Positions 35,594 through 48,549 of a DNA stretch of 64,000 nt are shown here, piece after piece (the first letter of the stretch is position 1; every line of letters starts with the position of its first letter). The translations under genes were made by a program, and so were the position numbers. Source of the stretch: Adiantum capillus-veneris (Eukaryota > Streptophyta > Polypodiopsida > Polypodiales > Pteridaceae); contig CM043952.1 in the NCBI GenBank assembly GCA_014529385.2, positions 157,837,057 through 157,901,056 of the forward strand, written 5' to 3'. The notes beneath the pieces are model-generated. The model saw nothing but the letters and a program-made list of their open reading frames with translations. It was not told the DNA's origin and did not search any database.

Positions 35594-38500
35594 TCAACAA
35601 TTACTGTAAGCTTGAGTATCTGTCATCCCACTTTTTCTCGCGCAAGGTGCCCAATATTGAATCAAGATTTTTCTGTAGTTTGGTGATGTAGGCTCATTAT
35701 CAATGTCAGATAAAGCCATTGCAAGCCACACTGGATAGATTTCTGTGTCACTCGGAACATGCATAAGAAAGTCACCTTGGTGCACATCAAACATAGGGTC
35801 AAACTCTTCCCTTGGCCTATCTCGTTGAGGCCCACAAAAATGATCGTTCAACTCTTCAAGGCCTAGGAATCTTTCTGCTCCTTGTTGAAAATTCATTGTA
35901 GTGCTTTGTAGGTGAGAATATTCTTGAGATTTTGGCCAAAACATTTCATACAAGACTCCCTCTGATATGATTGCTTTTCCAATATCTTCAATTACCTTAC
36001 TGCAATAATCTATCACGGGTCTATAATATCGCGGAATACTTGAACCATTCCCAAAATTTTTCCAAAATTTTATATAGTTCTTTAGCCCCAAAATGACTTC
36101 TTCGTGGGCCTTGACATACTCGGCCATTTGTACTAGAGGTGGATCTCCATGTGGTAACATTGGCTTGCCTTCTGTGTCTGTTTTCCAAAGGCGAATACTT
36201 CCACTCCAACTTGATACACCTACATGTGCCTTATATTGCATCATTGGTGTCTCATCCTGCATAAAGAACCTGAACTGAAGCGGTTTGGAATGTCCAACAA
36301 GTATGTCTTGTCCATCGCAAAGATAGCCATCACAATATTGCTTGAAATCGGGGATCTTTGTGAGAAAAAATGGAGCTGGAGATGAAGATGAGTTGTTTCG
36401 TAATGTATCCATCAAATGTGGCAAAGTATAGGTTTGTGTAACTCTCAACTTCTCTGAAAACCTACTAAACATGGCGTCTATGTCCTCATGTGTATGCCCA
36501 ACCATTAAAAATCCCAGCTGGATGGTTTTGAAAACACCCCTTACAACAAGCATTGACAAATAGGCAAATAAATATCGATTTTTGTTTTCCCCTGCACAAT
36601 TATCCAATTGTAGCAACAAATTCTATGGCAACCTGCGAAATGTTGACCCCAATTCCTCTTCTGCAATTTCTGACTGCACAATGGGCTCTTTTCCATCACT
36701 CAAGTTATGTTAGTCCAAAGCATCCCTTGAGTTCAAAGCATGTAGTAGTGAAATATTGCTCCTTGGAAGTCCATTTGTTACTAGATCACCAAGAGGATGC
36801 TTATCTATCCTCTCTAGGTTATGTAAACAATTAGCAATTGAGCCAATTGTAAGTTTGGATCAGCTGGCCACAAACCATTCAAGACAAAGTGTCCGTAATG
36901 ACCTTCTCCATGTCCATGAGTGATCATGCCAATCAATGCCACCTGCAGATTATATCGTGAATCCACACCCTTGGGAACAATGTGTAATCTAGGAATGGCA
37001 GTCTTCTTTTGATCCATCTTATCATGGATTATGCATACATATTTTTGTGGTTGAGTTTCTGAATACGTGCGCCATGCATAATATAGGCTTCTGAAACTCT
37101 TTTGTTGTGCCATGTGAACTTCTCTCTCCCTCAAGAGAAGAGCTCTCTCTTCAAGAGAAGGTTTAGCTTCTAACCTTGCCTTGATTGAGCTACAAATATT
37201 GCACTTAGAGAACTCACTCGTCTTTGTTAAAGTGACATGTGGGTATACTTTGTTCCAAATTCTACCAAAAGAAGATTGGGATAGCTTCTTCTCATAGCCC
37301 ATTTGGTCAAGTGTCGTGTTGATTTCACATAAAATATCCACTTGTTTGTATGTTGATGGAATCACCAATTGAGTCTCCCTTGAGCCATCTAGTAGTGTTC
37401 TACTTCTATGTGGCATCTTCTCAGAGTTGTTTTCCACAAAATCATTTAGTAGTTCTCTTGCTAAACTAGTATGTTGAAGTCCCCTTCTCAATGTACATGT
37501 GTTCCCATGTACATATTGGTGCACACCATTTTCAAAGTTCTCCTTGTATCGATAAAATGATGTCTTTGGTATTCCATGTAGCTCATACCATGCTCTACAA
37601 CAAACAATAGAGCCATTTAGCCTGAATTGGTATCGATGACTTCTCATCTTTCTGATAACATATAGAAAGAACATCATAAATATAATTAGTGCGTTATTTT
37701 TGAGACTCTCCCCAAAATTGTTGTCGTAACCTTGTCACCATATCACGATCTGCAAACTGGAAACATTTTTGTGCACAACAATCAATGCATGATACCCTTT
37801 GAATTGATTTTTTTGAAAGGTAAAAAGTCGAAGCTGGTGCTGCTTTTGATTTTTGAGTCCTGTTCATGAAAGTGTATCGGCTCTTCCTTGACAACTGGAC
37901 AACATTACTCCCATCAAGTTTTTTTCCAACATTGTCATCGTTGGATACATTCTCATATGTAGCATGCATGCCATCAATATGAACAAAGCGTTGCAATGGG
38001 CTCCCATTCAACATTGTTGTCTGCTTGATGGGCCACTTTAGCAAAGTGATGCTACCCACTTCAACCACATCATCAATGCTTGCATTTTCTCTTTCAATAC
38101 CCACACCCACACAATCATGACCAAGTTCCTGAAAGTTGACATAATCATGTGGAAATACATATAAGATGGTCCCTTCATTCATGGTTTGCATCATTGTGTC
38201 ATCTTTTAAAAGGATCCTCTGATTTCTCCAAGACTCTCAAATCACTGCTTCAAATTCTGGGCTTGTCATAGGTATTGCATCTGTAACTAGAGGATCAGAA
38301 TGATCATGTTCTTCATCACCATTTTAGCTTTCCTCTGGATCAATTAAGTTCCCATTTAATACAAAATATTTCAAAAGAATCTTTGACCATCGAGCAACAC
38401 TCCATAATGAGCCTTGGAGAGATGAAGTATCCATTGTAGGAAAAGGTAGGACCACATCCTTCAAGCATTCCTCCACTAGTATGGAGACATTTCCTTGCCC

Positions 38501-38612
38501 TATCTTTGTACCAGCAAAAGTGGAATCTGGATATGTTCTACACACACAACCAATACCAACAATTTCATTGTCAAGTATCATATGTACTTTCTCCCCAGAT
38601 TCGAAGTCCATC
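35594..38612 (-). pseudogene. Three-exon transposon-like gene: Tnp1/En/Spm-like plus DUF7869-like domains
   Basis: Exon 38612-37707 follows a TTACAG acceptor. It reads GEKVHMILDNEIVGIGCVCR, then SVARWSKILL and VGSITLLKWPIKQTTM, resembling repeats of the plant Tnp1/En/Spm-like (DUF8039) fold. Exon 37651-36829 has ELHGIPKTSFYRY, a Cys pair (CNICSS) and CIIHDKMDQKK. Exon 36622-35594 has LLQLDNCAGENKNRYLFAYL and VGHTHEDIDAMFSRF, the hallmark of DUF7869-type proteins. Introns of 55 bp (37706-37652, phase 2) and 206 bp (36828-36623, phase 0) keep the frame across both joins. The Asp residues in DKMDQ, QLDN and HEDID could be an RNase H-like acidic triad; that is inference. In-frame TAA at 38324 and TGA at 38237 make this copy defective. 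Any exon upstream of 38612 is not identified. Confidence 0.75.
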
Positions 38613-38639
38613 CTGTAAGTGAAAAAGATTACATTGTTA

Positions 38640-40330
38640 AATCCATAGTTATAGAAAAATACTCTTCAAACAAAAAATCATGCTACAACATGAAAAAGGT
38701 TTGCATAGGTTGGACAAGTGGTGAACCTTGAGACCAAATCCTCGTTGCTATATTAATGGAAGCAAGGTTGGAAATTATGGTGGATCTTGAAACCAAAGCA
38801 TCCTTGCTATATTAGAGCATAGGTTGGACAAGTGGTGGACCTAGTTGTAATACCCACTTCCACCTGTCAACTACTATAGGACTATGCTTTCCAATGTCCA
38901 AGTATCCCTTGATTTTTGCAAGGTTGAACACATGGTGGACCTTGAAACAAAAATCCCCTTTCTATATCAGAGCATACCTTGGACAAGTGGTGGACCTAGT
39001 TATAATGCCCAATATCCAAGGTGAAATACCTTAGGACCTTGCTACCTTGATTGCCAATGTTTACGTAGCCCCTCATTTCTTTAATGGAAGCAAGGTTGGA
39101 CAAGTGGTGGACCTTGAAACCAAATCCTCTTTGCTATATTAGAGCATAGGTTGGACCTAGTTGTAATACCCACTGCCACCTATCAACTACTATAGGACTA
39201 TGCTTTCCAATGTCCAAGTATCCCTTGAGTCTTTCAAGGTTGAACACGTGGTGGACCTTGAGACGAAAATCCCCTTTCTATATCAGAGCATAGCTTGGAC
39301 AAAGTGGTGGACCTAGTTATAATGCCCAAGGGACCTTGAAATGAAAATCCCCTTTCTATATCAGAGCATAGTTTGGACAAGTGGTGGACCTAGTTATAAT
39401 GCCCAATATCCAAGGTGAAATACCTTAGGACCTTGCTACCTTGCTTGCCAATGTTTACGTAGCCCCGCATTTCTTTAATGGAATCAAGGTTGGACAAGTA
39501 GTGGACCTTGAAACCAAAGCCTCTTTGCTATATGAGAGTATAGGTTGGACCTAGTTGTAATACCCACTGCCACCTATCAACTACTATAGGAATATGCTTT
39601 CCAATGTCCAAGTATCCTTGAGTCTTGCAAGGTTGAACACGTGGTGGACCTTGAAACGAACATCCCCTTTCTATATCAGAGCATATCTTGGACAAGTGGT
39701 GGACCTAGTTATAATGCCCCTCCTTTCTTTAATGGAAGAAAGGTTGGAAAAGTGGTGAATCATGAAACCCAAACCCTTTGGATATATATAGAGGATAGCT
39801 TGGACAAGTGGTGGGCTTAGTTGTAGTATCCAATGTCCAAGGTCCAAGGTGAACTATGTAAAGACCTTACTTCCAAAAACAAAGTCGTACAAGTGGTTCT
39901 CCTTGAAACCAAAACCTCCTTAGTATATTAGAACATAGCTTGGAGAAGTGGTGGACTTAGTTGTAATGGTGAATGTCCAAAGCAAACTATTATAGGACCT
40001 TTCTTCCCAAATCAAGTTTGGACAAGTGGTGGATCTTGAAACCAAAACCCCCTTACTCTATTAGAGCATAGATTAGATAAGTGGTGGACCTAGCTGTCAT
40101 GGAAAATGTTCAATGTGAACTGCTACAGGACCTTGCTATTAAATGTCTAAGTAGAGCTAGCTTCTTTAATGGAGTCAAGGTTGGGAAAGTGGTGCATCTT
40201 GAAACCAAAAGCCCTTTATTGTATTAGAGCATAGCTTGGACAAGTGAGGGACCTAGTTTTAATGTGTGATGTCCAAAGAAAAGTATTACAAGACCTTGCT
40301 TTCCAATATTTGAATTGGTCAAGTGGTTAA
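38640..40330. repeat. Motif array I: copies of the GGACAAGTGGTGGACC motif
   Basis: GGACAAGTGGTGGACCT and close variants recur about every 60-150 bp, each followed by a different short module such as TGAAACCAAAxCCxCTTT or AGTTATAATGCCCAA. A larger unit of roughly 330-400 bp is visible, marked by TTTCTTTAATGGAA near 39075, 39469 and 39725. It starts just upstream of the minus-strand gene above. Confidence 0.85.
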
Positions 40331-41040
40331 AACTAAGTATAAAACTTTGACCATTTTCTTCTCGAATTGCCAAAAAGCTAGTTTTATACACCCCTAAATG
40401 AAAATGGTTTAGGGTGGCCTTAAACAACGTTTTTTCAAAGACTTGAACAAAAGGGTTGCCGAAGAGTAATGAAAATTTATTATGGCTTGAAGTGCCTGAG
40501 TATGTGAAAACAAGCCTAGGTTTTCCACGAGGAAAAAGGTGACAAAAAAGAAGTGTTGTCTCTTATGACATAATAAGAACATTGGAAACTTAGGATTGAC
40601 CATGTGGCCTAAACTTTGGCAAGTGAAGTGGTGGCCAAGTTTTGTGGCACAGTAGATGCGGGGTCCTAGGGCAATGCCACAATGGGGTGCATCTGACGAG
40701 GCAGCGCTTCCACCTGAGGTTTGGGGGTAGCGCTCTTGATGGGGATGAGGAATATAGCGCTCTCGATGGCGGGGCTTGGGAGGCTGATTTTGGGATATTG
40801 TTTCGGGCAGGGTCAAGGGGCAGCGCCCCCGCGGGGCTAGGGGCAGCGCCCATAGAGTTTTTTTTTAAAAGTGAATTCCTAGTATAGAGTTACGCATGTT
40901 TTGCATATTTTCAACCATGATTTCTTTAATTTTGGCCGTGTAAATTGGTTAATGTTTTATACTGCTTTTGTTTTTTTAATCCTATGATAAAACTTGGACT
41001 TGTAGCATACGTGGCATTCTAATAAACCCTATCAAGATTA
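40331..41040. other. Unassigned, with GC-rich GGGGCAGCGCCC segment
   Basis: No gene. At about 40700-40860 the sequence becomes GC-rich with near-palindromic GGGGCAGCGCCCCCGCGG and GGGGCAGCGCCC elements, unlike its AT-rich neighbours. This may be the edge of an unrelated repeat. Confidence 0.45.
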
Positions 41041-41444
41041 GGCACAGAGAGAGCGCACGAGCAACGCACACAGAAAAAGCAGGCGAGCAGCAAACACACA
41101 GAAAGCGCACACGGATCGCACATAGTTGGAGTATACGCGTGCGTAGAGGAGAAAACCAAGCATCGTACACAACGCACAGGTGGAGCGCACAGGATTGACA
41201 GTTCTCGCACAAGATAAAGAAACAGCATCGTACGCAACGCTTTCCAGAAGGGAAGGATCGGGCATAGCTTCTTCTCAGGAGACATTGCACACCTCACGAA
41301 TAGAGAAAAAACAGGTATTTCTCTCTCTCTCACTCTCTGTCTTTCTCCATACATAGAAGATGGTTCTCTGTAACTCTTTCTTGCACACACACTCTCTCGT
41401 CAAAAGACAGAGATACATAGTTTAAAAGGATTCCCACACACATA

Positions 41445-41712
41445 CACATATTCCCACACATCGTCTTCCTCTCTTCCACATACATAACCACAATGAAATC
41501 TCTTATCTTGCTGTCTCTCTCTTGAAATACATGCACATATTCCCACACATCGTCTTCCTCTCTTCCACATACATAACCACAGTGAAATCTGTTATCTTGT
41601 TGTCTCTCTCTTGAAAAAACGTGCACATATTCCCATACATCGTCTTCCTCTCTTCCACATACATAAACACAGTGAAATCTGTTATCTTTCTCTCTCTCCT
41701 CTCTATAGAAAA
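41445..41712. repeat. About 89-bp tandem repeat, three copies
   Basis: CACATATTCCCACACATCG begins copies at 41445 and 41534, and a slightly altered form at 41624 (period 89-90). CT-rich runs follow to about 41770. Before it, from 41041, lies Ser/Arg/Cys-coding-looking DNA with CGCACAGAGAGCGCACA repeats but no supported gene. Confidence 0.88.
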
Positions 41713-41770
41713 CAAGTATTTCTCTCTCTCTCTCTATCTATCTATCTCTGTATCTTGCTATCTCTCTCTT

Positions 41771-43040
41771 GAAAATACATGCTCATGTATGTGTGCATAT
41801 GTGTTATCTATGTGTATGTATGTATATTTGTGTTATTTCATTGTAATACTCATACATAATGCAGATATACAATTACACTTAATTACGATATGCACACATA
41901 GTATATATACATACATAAATATCACAAATAACTAACACATTGTAATACTAGTAAACTTGAATGGAAGACTTACTTGCGTGATCTGTTAAAGTCAATTCGT
42001 TGCGAGTTTTGGATGTATGCTGAGCTGGTTTTCCTCTAATACATTTGTAGATATGATTGTAACTTCTGTTTCTCAACAAAAGTAGTGTTGTTTAGTGATA
42101 CACCTAATGGACATAAGTGGTTGAAACTAAGACATAAATGGTTGAAACTAGGACATGTAGACCAAAAATACGTGTATTTCTTTGGATGAATATATACACT
42201 TTTTGGTGACCCTTACCACAAGTGGTGGACCTTGAGACCAGTGGACTATAAGGACCTCCAAACAATACCTTGTACACTCAATCCTTCTTGGTATCTAGGT
42301 TGGACAAGTGGTGGACCTTGTTCAAATTCTCTAACCACTCTCTCTAACATGGTGACATAATTTAGGTGTGATAAATTCATATCTATGCAAACTAATATCA
42401 GTTAAGGCTTGTTAATTTCAATTTGTTTGAATTTATGTACAATATAGTGATTTGAGGTTTGCATATTTGAATTTAGGTGGGATAATGATATCTTTTTGTG
42501 GTAAACTTGAATTTAAAATCACTTTTGCGTGGAATATTTTAAATTTAAGTGGTAAAATTTAAATTTTATTAAAAAGTTTGAATTTTAAAATTTGGGCGGG
42601 ATATTTTGAAATTTAGGCGAGATATTTAAAATTTGGAAGGGATATTTTAAATTTAGGCGATAAGATTTTGAATTTTAAATTTAGGCGGGAAGGTTTTGAA
42701 TTTATAGGGAGAACTCCCCTACATAAGAGAGTATAGGTTGGACAAGTGGTGGACCTTAAAGCCAGAGCATCCATGCTACTAGACATGATAGGTAGGGAAT
42801 CTAGTTGAATATTGTATGTATAATATATATGTAATAGATCTAACTTGGACAAGTGGTGGACCTTGGAACAAAACACAATGTAAAACATATCATGCACATT
42901 CCAAGTGGTGAGAAAAAATATCATTTAAGATATAGCCTGATAGGTTGGACAAGTGGTGGACCTGAACACCCAAACCTTATTAATATAACGACATAAAGTG
43001 GAAAAGTGGTGAATCTTGAGACCAAACCACTCATGCTACT
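41771..43040. repeat. AT-rich DNA with scattered motif copies
   Basis: Single copies of the GGACAAGTGGTGGACC motif occur near 42226, 42302, 42738, 42845 and 42948. Between about 42440 and 42720 short AAATTTAGGCGGGA-type repeats recur. No gene is seen. Confidence 0.7.
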
Positions 43041-43780
43041 GATAGCCGTTTCTCGGCTTTCCATAATTGCCATAGTAAGCTACCTCACCCTATCAAATCA
43101 CTCAAAAATTTTGGTTATCCGTACCATTTCACTGTATATAGGTGTGTGTGAGTTAGGGGACTTTTCCTATATCTTCTTAAAAACTCTCAATTAGCTAGTC
43201 ACTAGGCTAGTTGAGCCAAAAAAAATAAAAAACTAAAAAATATAAGTATATTATGGCCCATTTGTGTTTAAATATTTCATTGTATATAGGGCCTAAATAA
43301 AAGGATTTTTCATAATTATTTTGGTATTTATTTAAATATTTCTACCTAGGTGTGTGTTATTTATGCTATGTACATTGACTCATCATTACCATATTTTTTC
43401 TTACCATTTTGCATACTCTTTATTCCATATAAAAATAATTTCATGCAAGCTTCTCTTATTTTTGGTGTAACTCCATCCCAACAAAAATCCAAAAAAACTA
43501 GTTTTATTTATGTGTATATTTTTTCACTATTGTGATTTTTCCTTCCTACATCTATTCTCTTTTACACTCATAAATTAGAACACCAAAAATATTCATCTTT
43601 TTATGGTAGACTTATAATGAGAGAGATTTATTTTGACTCCTTTATATTTTTTCCACCTATATTATTTATATTTGACATGTACATATTTTTTTAGACCCCT
43701 AAATATTTGATTTTCTTAGTTGTACTATTATCTTTTATCATAATCTCAACAATATCTTCAATTATAGACCTACCAAATAA
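43041..43780. other. AT-rich spacer, no gene seen
   Basis: Low-GC sequence with frequent stops in all frames and no repeat partner in the window. Confidence 0.5.
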
Positions 43781-45630
43781 GGTCAAGGGTATGTGGAATG
43801 CATGCATACACCATGGGGAGCTCACTCTTGGAGGTATTCAAAAGAATCATCCAAAGAAGGACCTCACAAGGACCTTGTGCAGTGGAAAAAACAGTCGGTT
43901 TTGCTGAATTTTTAAAGATCACATGCTCCCCGAATTTGGAAAGATGATACAAAAAAACGTTGTAGCTAGTGAGCTGAAATTTCACCTCAAATTTTTTCAT
44001 ATTTTTTTGAGCTACGAGCTGTGAGCTATGATTTTATTGGTGGACCCCAGTTTACCCATGCTATGCAGCCACACTCCCTCTTCCACTTTATCATTTTCCT
44101 CTTTCACACACACTCCTCCCTCTCCTTCCCACTCCCAAACCTGCAACTCCCATGTCCTAATTCACCCTCTTCACCATTGCCACATCTCTCACACCTCCAT
44201 AGCCTTCATCCTCCATTTCTACACCCTATGTGTCCCCCTTTCTCTCTACATATATGTCCATATTACCATACTCTCTTCAACTTTGTAAAGAACTTCAAAA
44301 AATCAGCAAAAATCCAAAGATAAACTCTGTAAATGAAGGCTTTTATCATGAATTTTCCAAGGTTTGAAGATAACATAGCTTCATCGACACGCGCTACTTC
44401 GCCATGCTGACCGCTTCTTCTACCGGTGCTGTAAAGAGGTGAATGTCAACTTCTCCAAGCTTCAACCTTGCTTTACAAGCTTATCCCTTCTCTAACTTTT
44501 CTCATCATATATCTCACCATTTGGTGAATGATTTTGTAAATATTTATTAGTGATAATTACTAACTACTAACCACTATCCTTATTGTAAAATGCACCCTCT
44601 ACTAGAGTAGGCCCTCCCAAATTATTCACTCAATCCCTCTCTCCTTTCATCCTCAATAATTCTCTTCCCTTGAGCCCACATCCATGTGACTCAAAGGACA
44701 AGAGAGACCCACCCTCATTAAAAAAAATAAAAATATGCATAATATTTTATTCCTTCAAATAAACTTGATTAGGCCTAATCCAAATCGGGGCTTCTAAAAC
44801 CTATAAATAGAGCCCTTCTCTCCCTTGTAAATCAACACATGATCACACTACACCACACCATTCTCAACACATAACACACCACTCTTCAAGCCTAGTTGTG
44901 TAGAGTGTGTGCATTGTGAGTGCTCTATTCCATCACTACACATAGGTGCATGGAGAAGCTTGAAGTTAGTTATGCCATCTAGAGGAGTGGAGTGATACTA
45001 TACTCTGCAATCACACTTGTAGCCTACTCTTGTCCATAAATAAGATTCATAGTTTTGGGTGCAATTGTATGCTGCAACTACGACTCTTCTCTACAAATTG
45101 ACTTGATAAGTTGGCTCATCAGGTGGTTGAAGGTATATTGTCCTTGAAGTTTGTTGTGCCATTTCATGCTTGGTGGTTTGAGGTCTTGTTGAATTGTTTG
45201 CCAAAACTTTCAATTGTAAGAGGGTGCTCGGTGAGAGGGCTCCCGTGACCCTAAGACAATTTGTGTATTGGCAACAAGGTCAAGTTTTGTGTTATCTCTC
45301 TATTTCTCATCAAGCTTTGTGTGCATCTAGTCTTTAAGGCTAAGACTGAGTTTCTCAAATTGATTTGTGCGCTTTACCTCTCTCTGGCATGGTGAATGTT
45401 TGTGTTTGGTGTGTGTGGCTATCTTGCATTCCCCTCTCTTTGTGCGTTTGAGTACAAGGAGATATCACGTGCGTCCTAGTTCTCATCTACAACTAGGTGG
45501 TGCCCCTTTTCTTGTTTGGTTTCGGGTTGTGGGTTGTTATTGTCTCTGATTGTGCTTGTCCCAGCCCCAATTGAGCAGCACGGGAGCCTCGAAGGGTGTT
45601 TAGAGCCCACTCTTCTTGTTGCCCGCCCCG
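43781..45630 (+). repeat. Candidate solo or partial LTR, distantly related to the gypsy-2 LTR
   Basis: Near 43940-44060 the order CCGAATTTGG, GTAGCTAGTGAGCTGAA, TTTTTTTGAGCTACG and GTGGACCCCAGTTTACCCAT parallels the gypsy-2 LTR at 6955-7090 (CCGAATTGG, GTAGCTAATGAGCTGAAG, TTGGACCCCAGTCTGCCCA). A TATA box follows at 44802, then a leader-like stretch. No coding frame or clear TG...CA ends are found. Confidence 0.5.
44802..44809 (+). promoter_or_regulatory. TATA box in the LTR-like segment
   Basis: TATAAATA followed by GAGCCCTTCTCTCCC, a plant-type core promoter arrangement. No gene is seen downstream, so it probably belongs to an LTR. Confidence 0.5.
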
Positions 45631-45639
45631 GACCACCTC

Positions 45640-48228
45640 ACTACTAAGGATAATAGCTTGGACAAGTGGTGGACCTTGAATGTAAACCCCCCATGTACGA
45701 AATATCGTGGGTTCAAGGTATTTCAATGGATCCTAGCATCTTGGAGACATGGTGCATCTTGCTTCTCTTCATGTTTCAATGGATCCTATCTTGGACAAAT
45801 GGTGGAGCATCCTTCTCTTCATGTTTCAATGGAGCCTAGCTTGGACAAGTGGTGGACCTTTGCTTCTCTTCATGTTTCAATAGAGTTATCTTGGACAAGT
45901 GGTGGACCTTGGAACCAAACCCCCATGTAAAACCTATAATGGTCACTCCAAGTGGTGACAAAGAATAACCTTAAAGATATAGCCTTATAGGTTGGACAAG
46001 TAGTGGACCTTAACACCCAGATATTCTTAATATAATGACATAGAGTAGAAAACTGGTCAATCTTGAGACCAAACCACTCATGCTACTGGCGATAATAGCT
46101 TCGACAAGTAGTGGACCTTGAAAGTAAACCTCCCATCTACAAAATATCGTGGGTTTAAGGTATTTCGATGGAGCCTAGCATCTTGGAGACATGGTGCAGC
46201 TTGCTTCTCTTCATGTTTCAATGGAGCCTATCTTGGACAAATGGTGGAGCATCCTTCTATCCATGTTTCAATGGACCGTAGCTTGGACAATTAGTGGACC
46301 TTTGCTTCTCTCTATGTTTCAATAGAGTTAGATTGGACAAGTGGTGGACCTTGGAACCAAACCCTAATGTAAAACCTATCATGGTCACTCCAAGTGGTGA
46401 GAAAGAACAACCTTTAAGATATAGCCTTATAGGTTGAACAAGTGGTGGACCTTAACACCCAGATACTATTAATATAATGACATAGAGTGAAAAAGTGGTG
46501 AATCTTGAGACAAAACCACTCATGCTACTAGTGATAATAGCTTGGACAAGTGGTGGACCTTGAACGTAAACCCCCCATGTTTCAATAGAGTTAGCTTAGA
46601 CAAATGGTGGAGCAGCCTTCTCTCCATGTTTCAATGGAGCCTAGCTTTGACAAGTGGTGGACCTTTGCTTCTCTCTATGAGAAGAACAGAGTTAACTTCG
46701 ATAAGTGGTGGACCTTGGAAACAAACCCCCATGTAAAACATATCATGGTCATTCCAAGTGGTGACAAAGAATACCCTTTAAGATATACCCTTATAGGTTG
46801 GACAAGTGGTCGACCTTAACACCCTGATCTTCTTAATATAATGACATAGAATGGAAAAGTGGTGAATCTTGAGACCAAACCACTCATGCTACTAGGGATA
46901 ATAGCCTGGACAAGTGTTTGACCTTGAATTTAAACCCCACCTGTAAAAAATATCGTGGGTTTAAGGCATTTCAATGGATCCTAGCATCTTGGAGACATGG
47001 TGCAGCTTGCTTCTCTTCATGTTTCAATGAAGCCTATCTTTGACAAATGGTGAATCATTCTTCTCTGCATGTTTCAATGGAGTCTAGCTTGTACAAGTGG
47101 TGGACCTTTGCTTCTCTCTATGTTTCCATAGAGTTAGCTTGGACAAGTGGTGGACCTTGGAACCAAACCCCCATGTAAAACATATCGTGGTCATTCCAAG
47201 TGGTGAGAAAGAATACCCTTTAAGATATAGCCTTATAGGTTGGAAAAGTGGTCGACCTTAAAACCCAGATCTTCTTAATATAATGACATAGAGTGAAAAA
47301 GTGGTGAATCTTGAGACCAAACCACTCATGCTACTAAGGATAATAGCTTGGACAAGTGGTGGACCTTGAATGTAAACCCCCCATGTACGAAATATCGTGG
47401 GTTTAAGGTATTTCAATGGAGCCTAGCATCTTGGAGACATGGTGCAGATTGCTTCTCTTCATGTTTCAATGGAGCCTATCTTGGATAAATTGTGTAGCAT
47501 CCTTCTCTCCGTGTTTCAATGGAGCCTAGCTTGGACAAGTGATGGACCTTTGCTTCTCTCTATGTTTCAATAGAGTTAGCTTGGACAAGTGGTCAAAACC
47601 CCCATGTAAAACCTATCATGGTCACTCCAAGTGGTGAGAAAGAAAAACCTTTAAGATAAAGCCTTATAGGTTGGACAAGTGGTGGACCTTAACACCCAGA
47701 TATTCTTAATATAATGACATAGAGTGAAAAAGTGGTGAATGTTGAGACAAAACAACTCATGCTACTACTCATAATAGCTTGGACAAGTGGTGGACCTTGA
47801 ACGTAAATCCCCCATGTTTCAATAGAGTTAGCTTCGACAAATGGTGGAGCATCCTTCTCTCCATGTTTCAATGGAGCCTAGCTTGGACAAGTGGTGGACC
47901 TTTGCTTCTCTCTATGAGAAGAATAGAGTTAGCTTCGATAAGTGGTGGACCTTGGAACCAAACCCGCATGTAAAACATATCATGGTCATTCCAATTAGTG
48001 ACAAAGAATACCCTTTAAGATATACCCTTATAGGTTGGACAAGTGGTCCACCTTACACCCTGATCTTCTTAATATAATGACATAGAGTGGAAAAGTGGTG
48101 AATCTTGAGACCAAACCACTCATGCTACTAAGGATAATAGATTGGACAAGTGGTGGACCTTGAATGTAAACCCCCCATGTACAAAATATCATGTGTTTAA
48201 GGTATTTCAATGGAGCCTAGCATCTTGG
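45640..48228. repeat. Motif array II, left arm: about 440-bp higher-order satellite
   Basis: Unit starts (GATAATAG or close) fall near 45650, 46090, 46532, 46898, 47339, 47771 and 48133, giving long units of about 440 bp and short ones of about 365 bp. Each full unit has five modules, each opening with TTGGACAAGTGGTGGACCTT or a near copy. The module tails differ: TGAATGTAAACCCCCC, AGCATCCTTCTC, TGCTTCTCTCTATG, GGAACCAAACCC and AACACCCAGAT. Short units lack about 75 bp of module one. Frames of 60-105 codons in it are by-products of the unit. Confidence 0.95.
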
Positions 48229-48549
48229 TGTAAAGAATGAGGATGCAAGAGAGCTACACAAGACAAGCACAAAGCGCACAGAGATGGAAAGCTTCTTCTT
48301 CTTCTCACAGAAAAGAGAGTACAAAATGACTAAGTGCTAAAGCTAAAAAGTAGCACATATGTACATGCGGTCACTGAGTGTGAACTCGCTAGAAGCGTAC
48401 TAGGCTGGCACTATAAGTGTAGTGCAGCCTTAGAATCACTGGCAGAGATCCTCCGTGTCACTCACCTAACGCGCCAGTGAGTAAATGTCGTAAGAGGCCA
48501 AGACCCGTAGTGGATGCCAGCTAAAGATATAGAGCTCGACATCTCAACA
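48229..48549 (-). repeat. Copia-C 3' LTR
   Basis: On the plus strand it runs TGTAAAGAATGAGG to GACATCTCAACA. On the minus strand the purine tract TCGAGGGGGAG (plus 48550-48560) directly precedes it. Confidence 0.95.

Noticed and set aside
40982-41390. Cys/Leu-rich frames suggesting a secreted or membrane protein
   Set aside because: Three overlapping frames read the same CGCACAGAGAG-type repeats, no start context or splice support exists, and composition follows the repeat.
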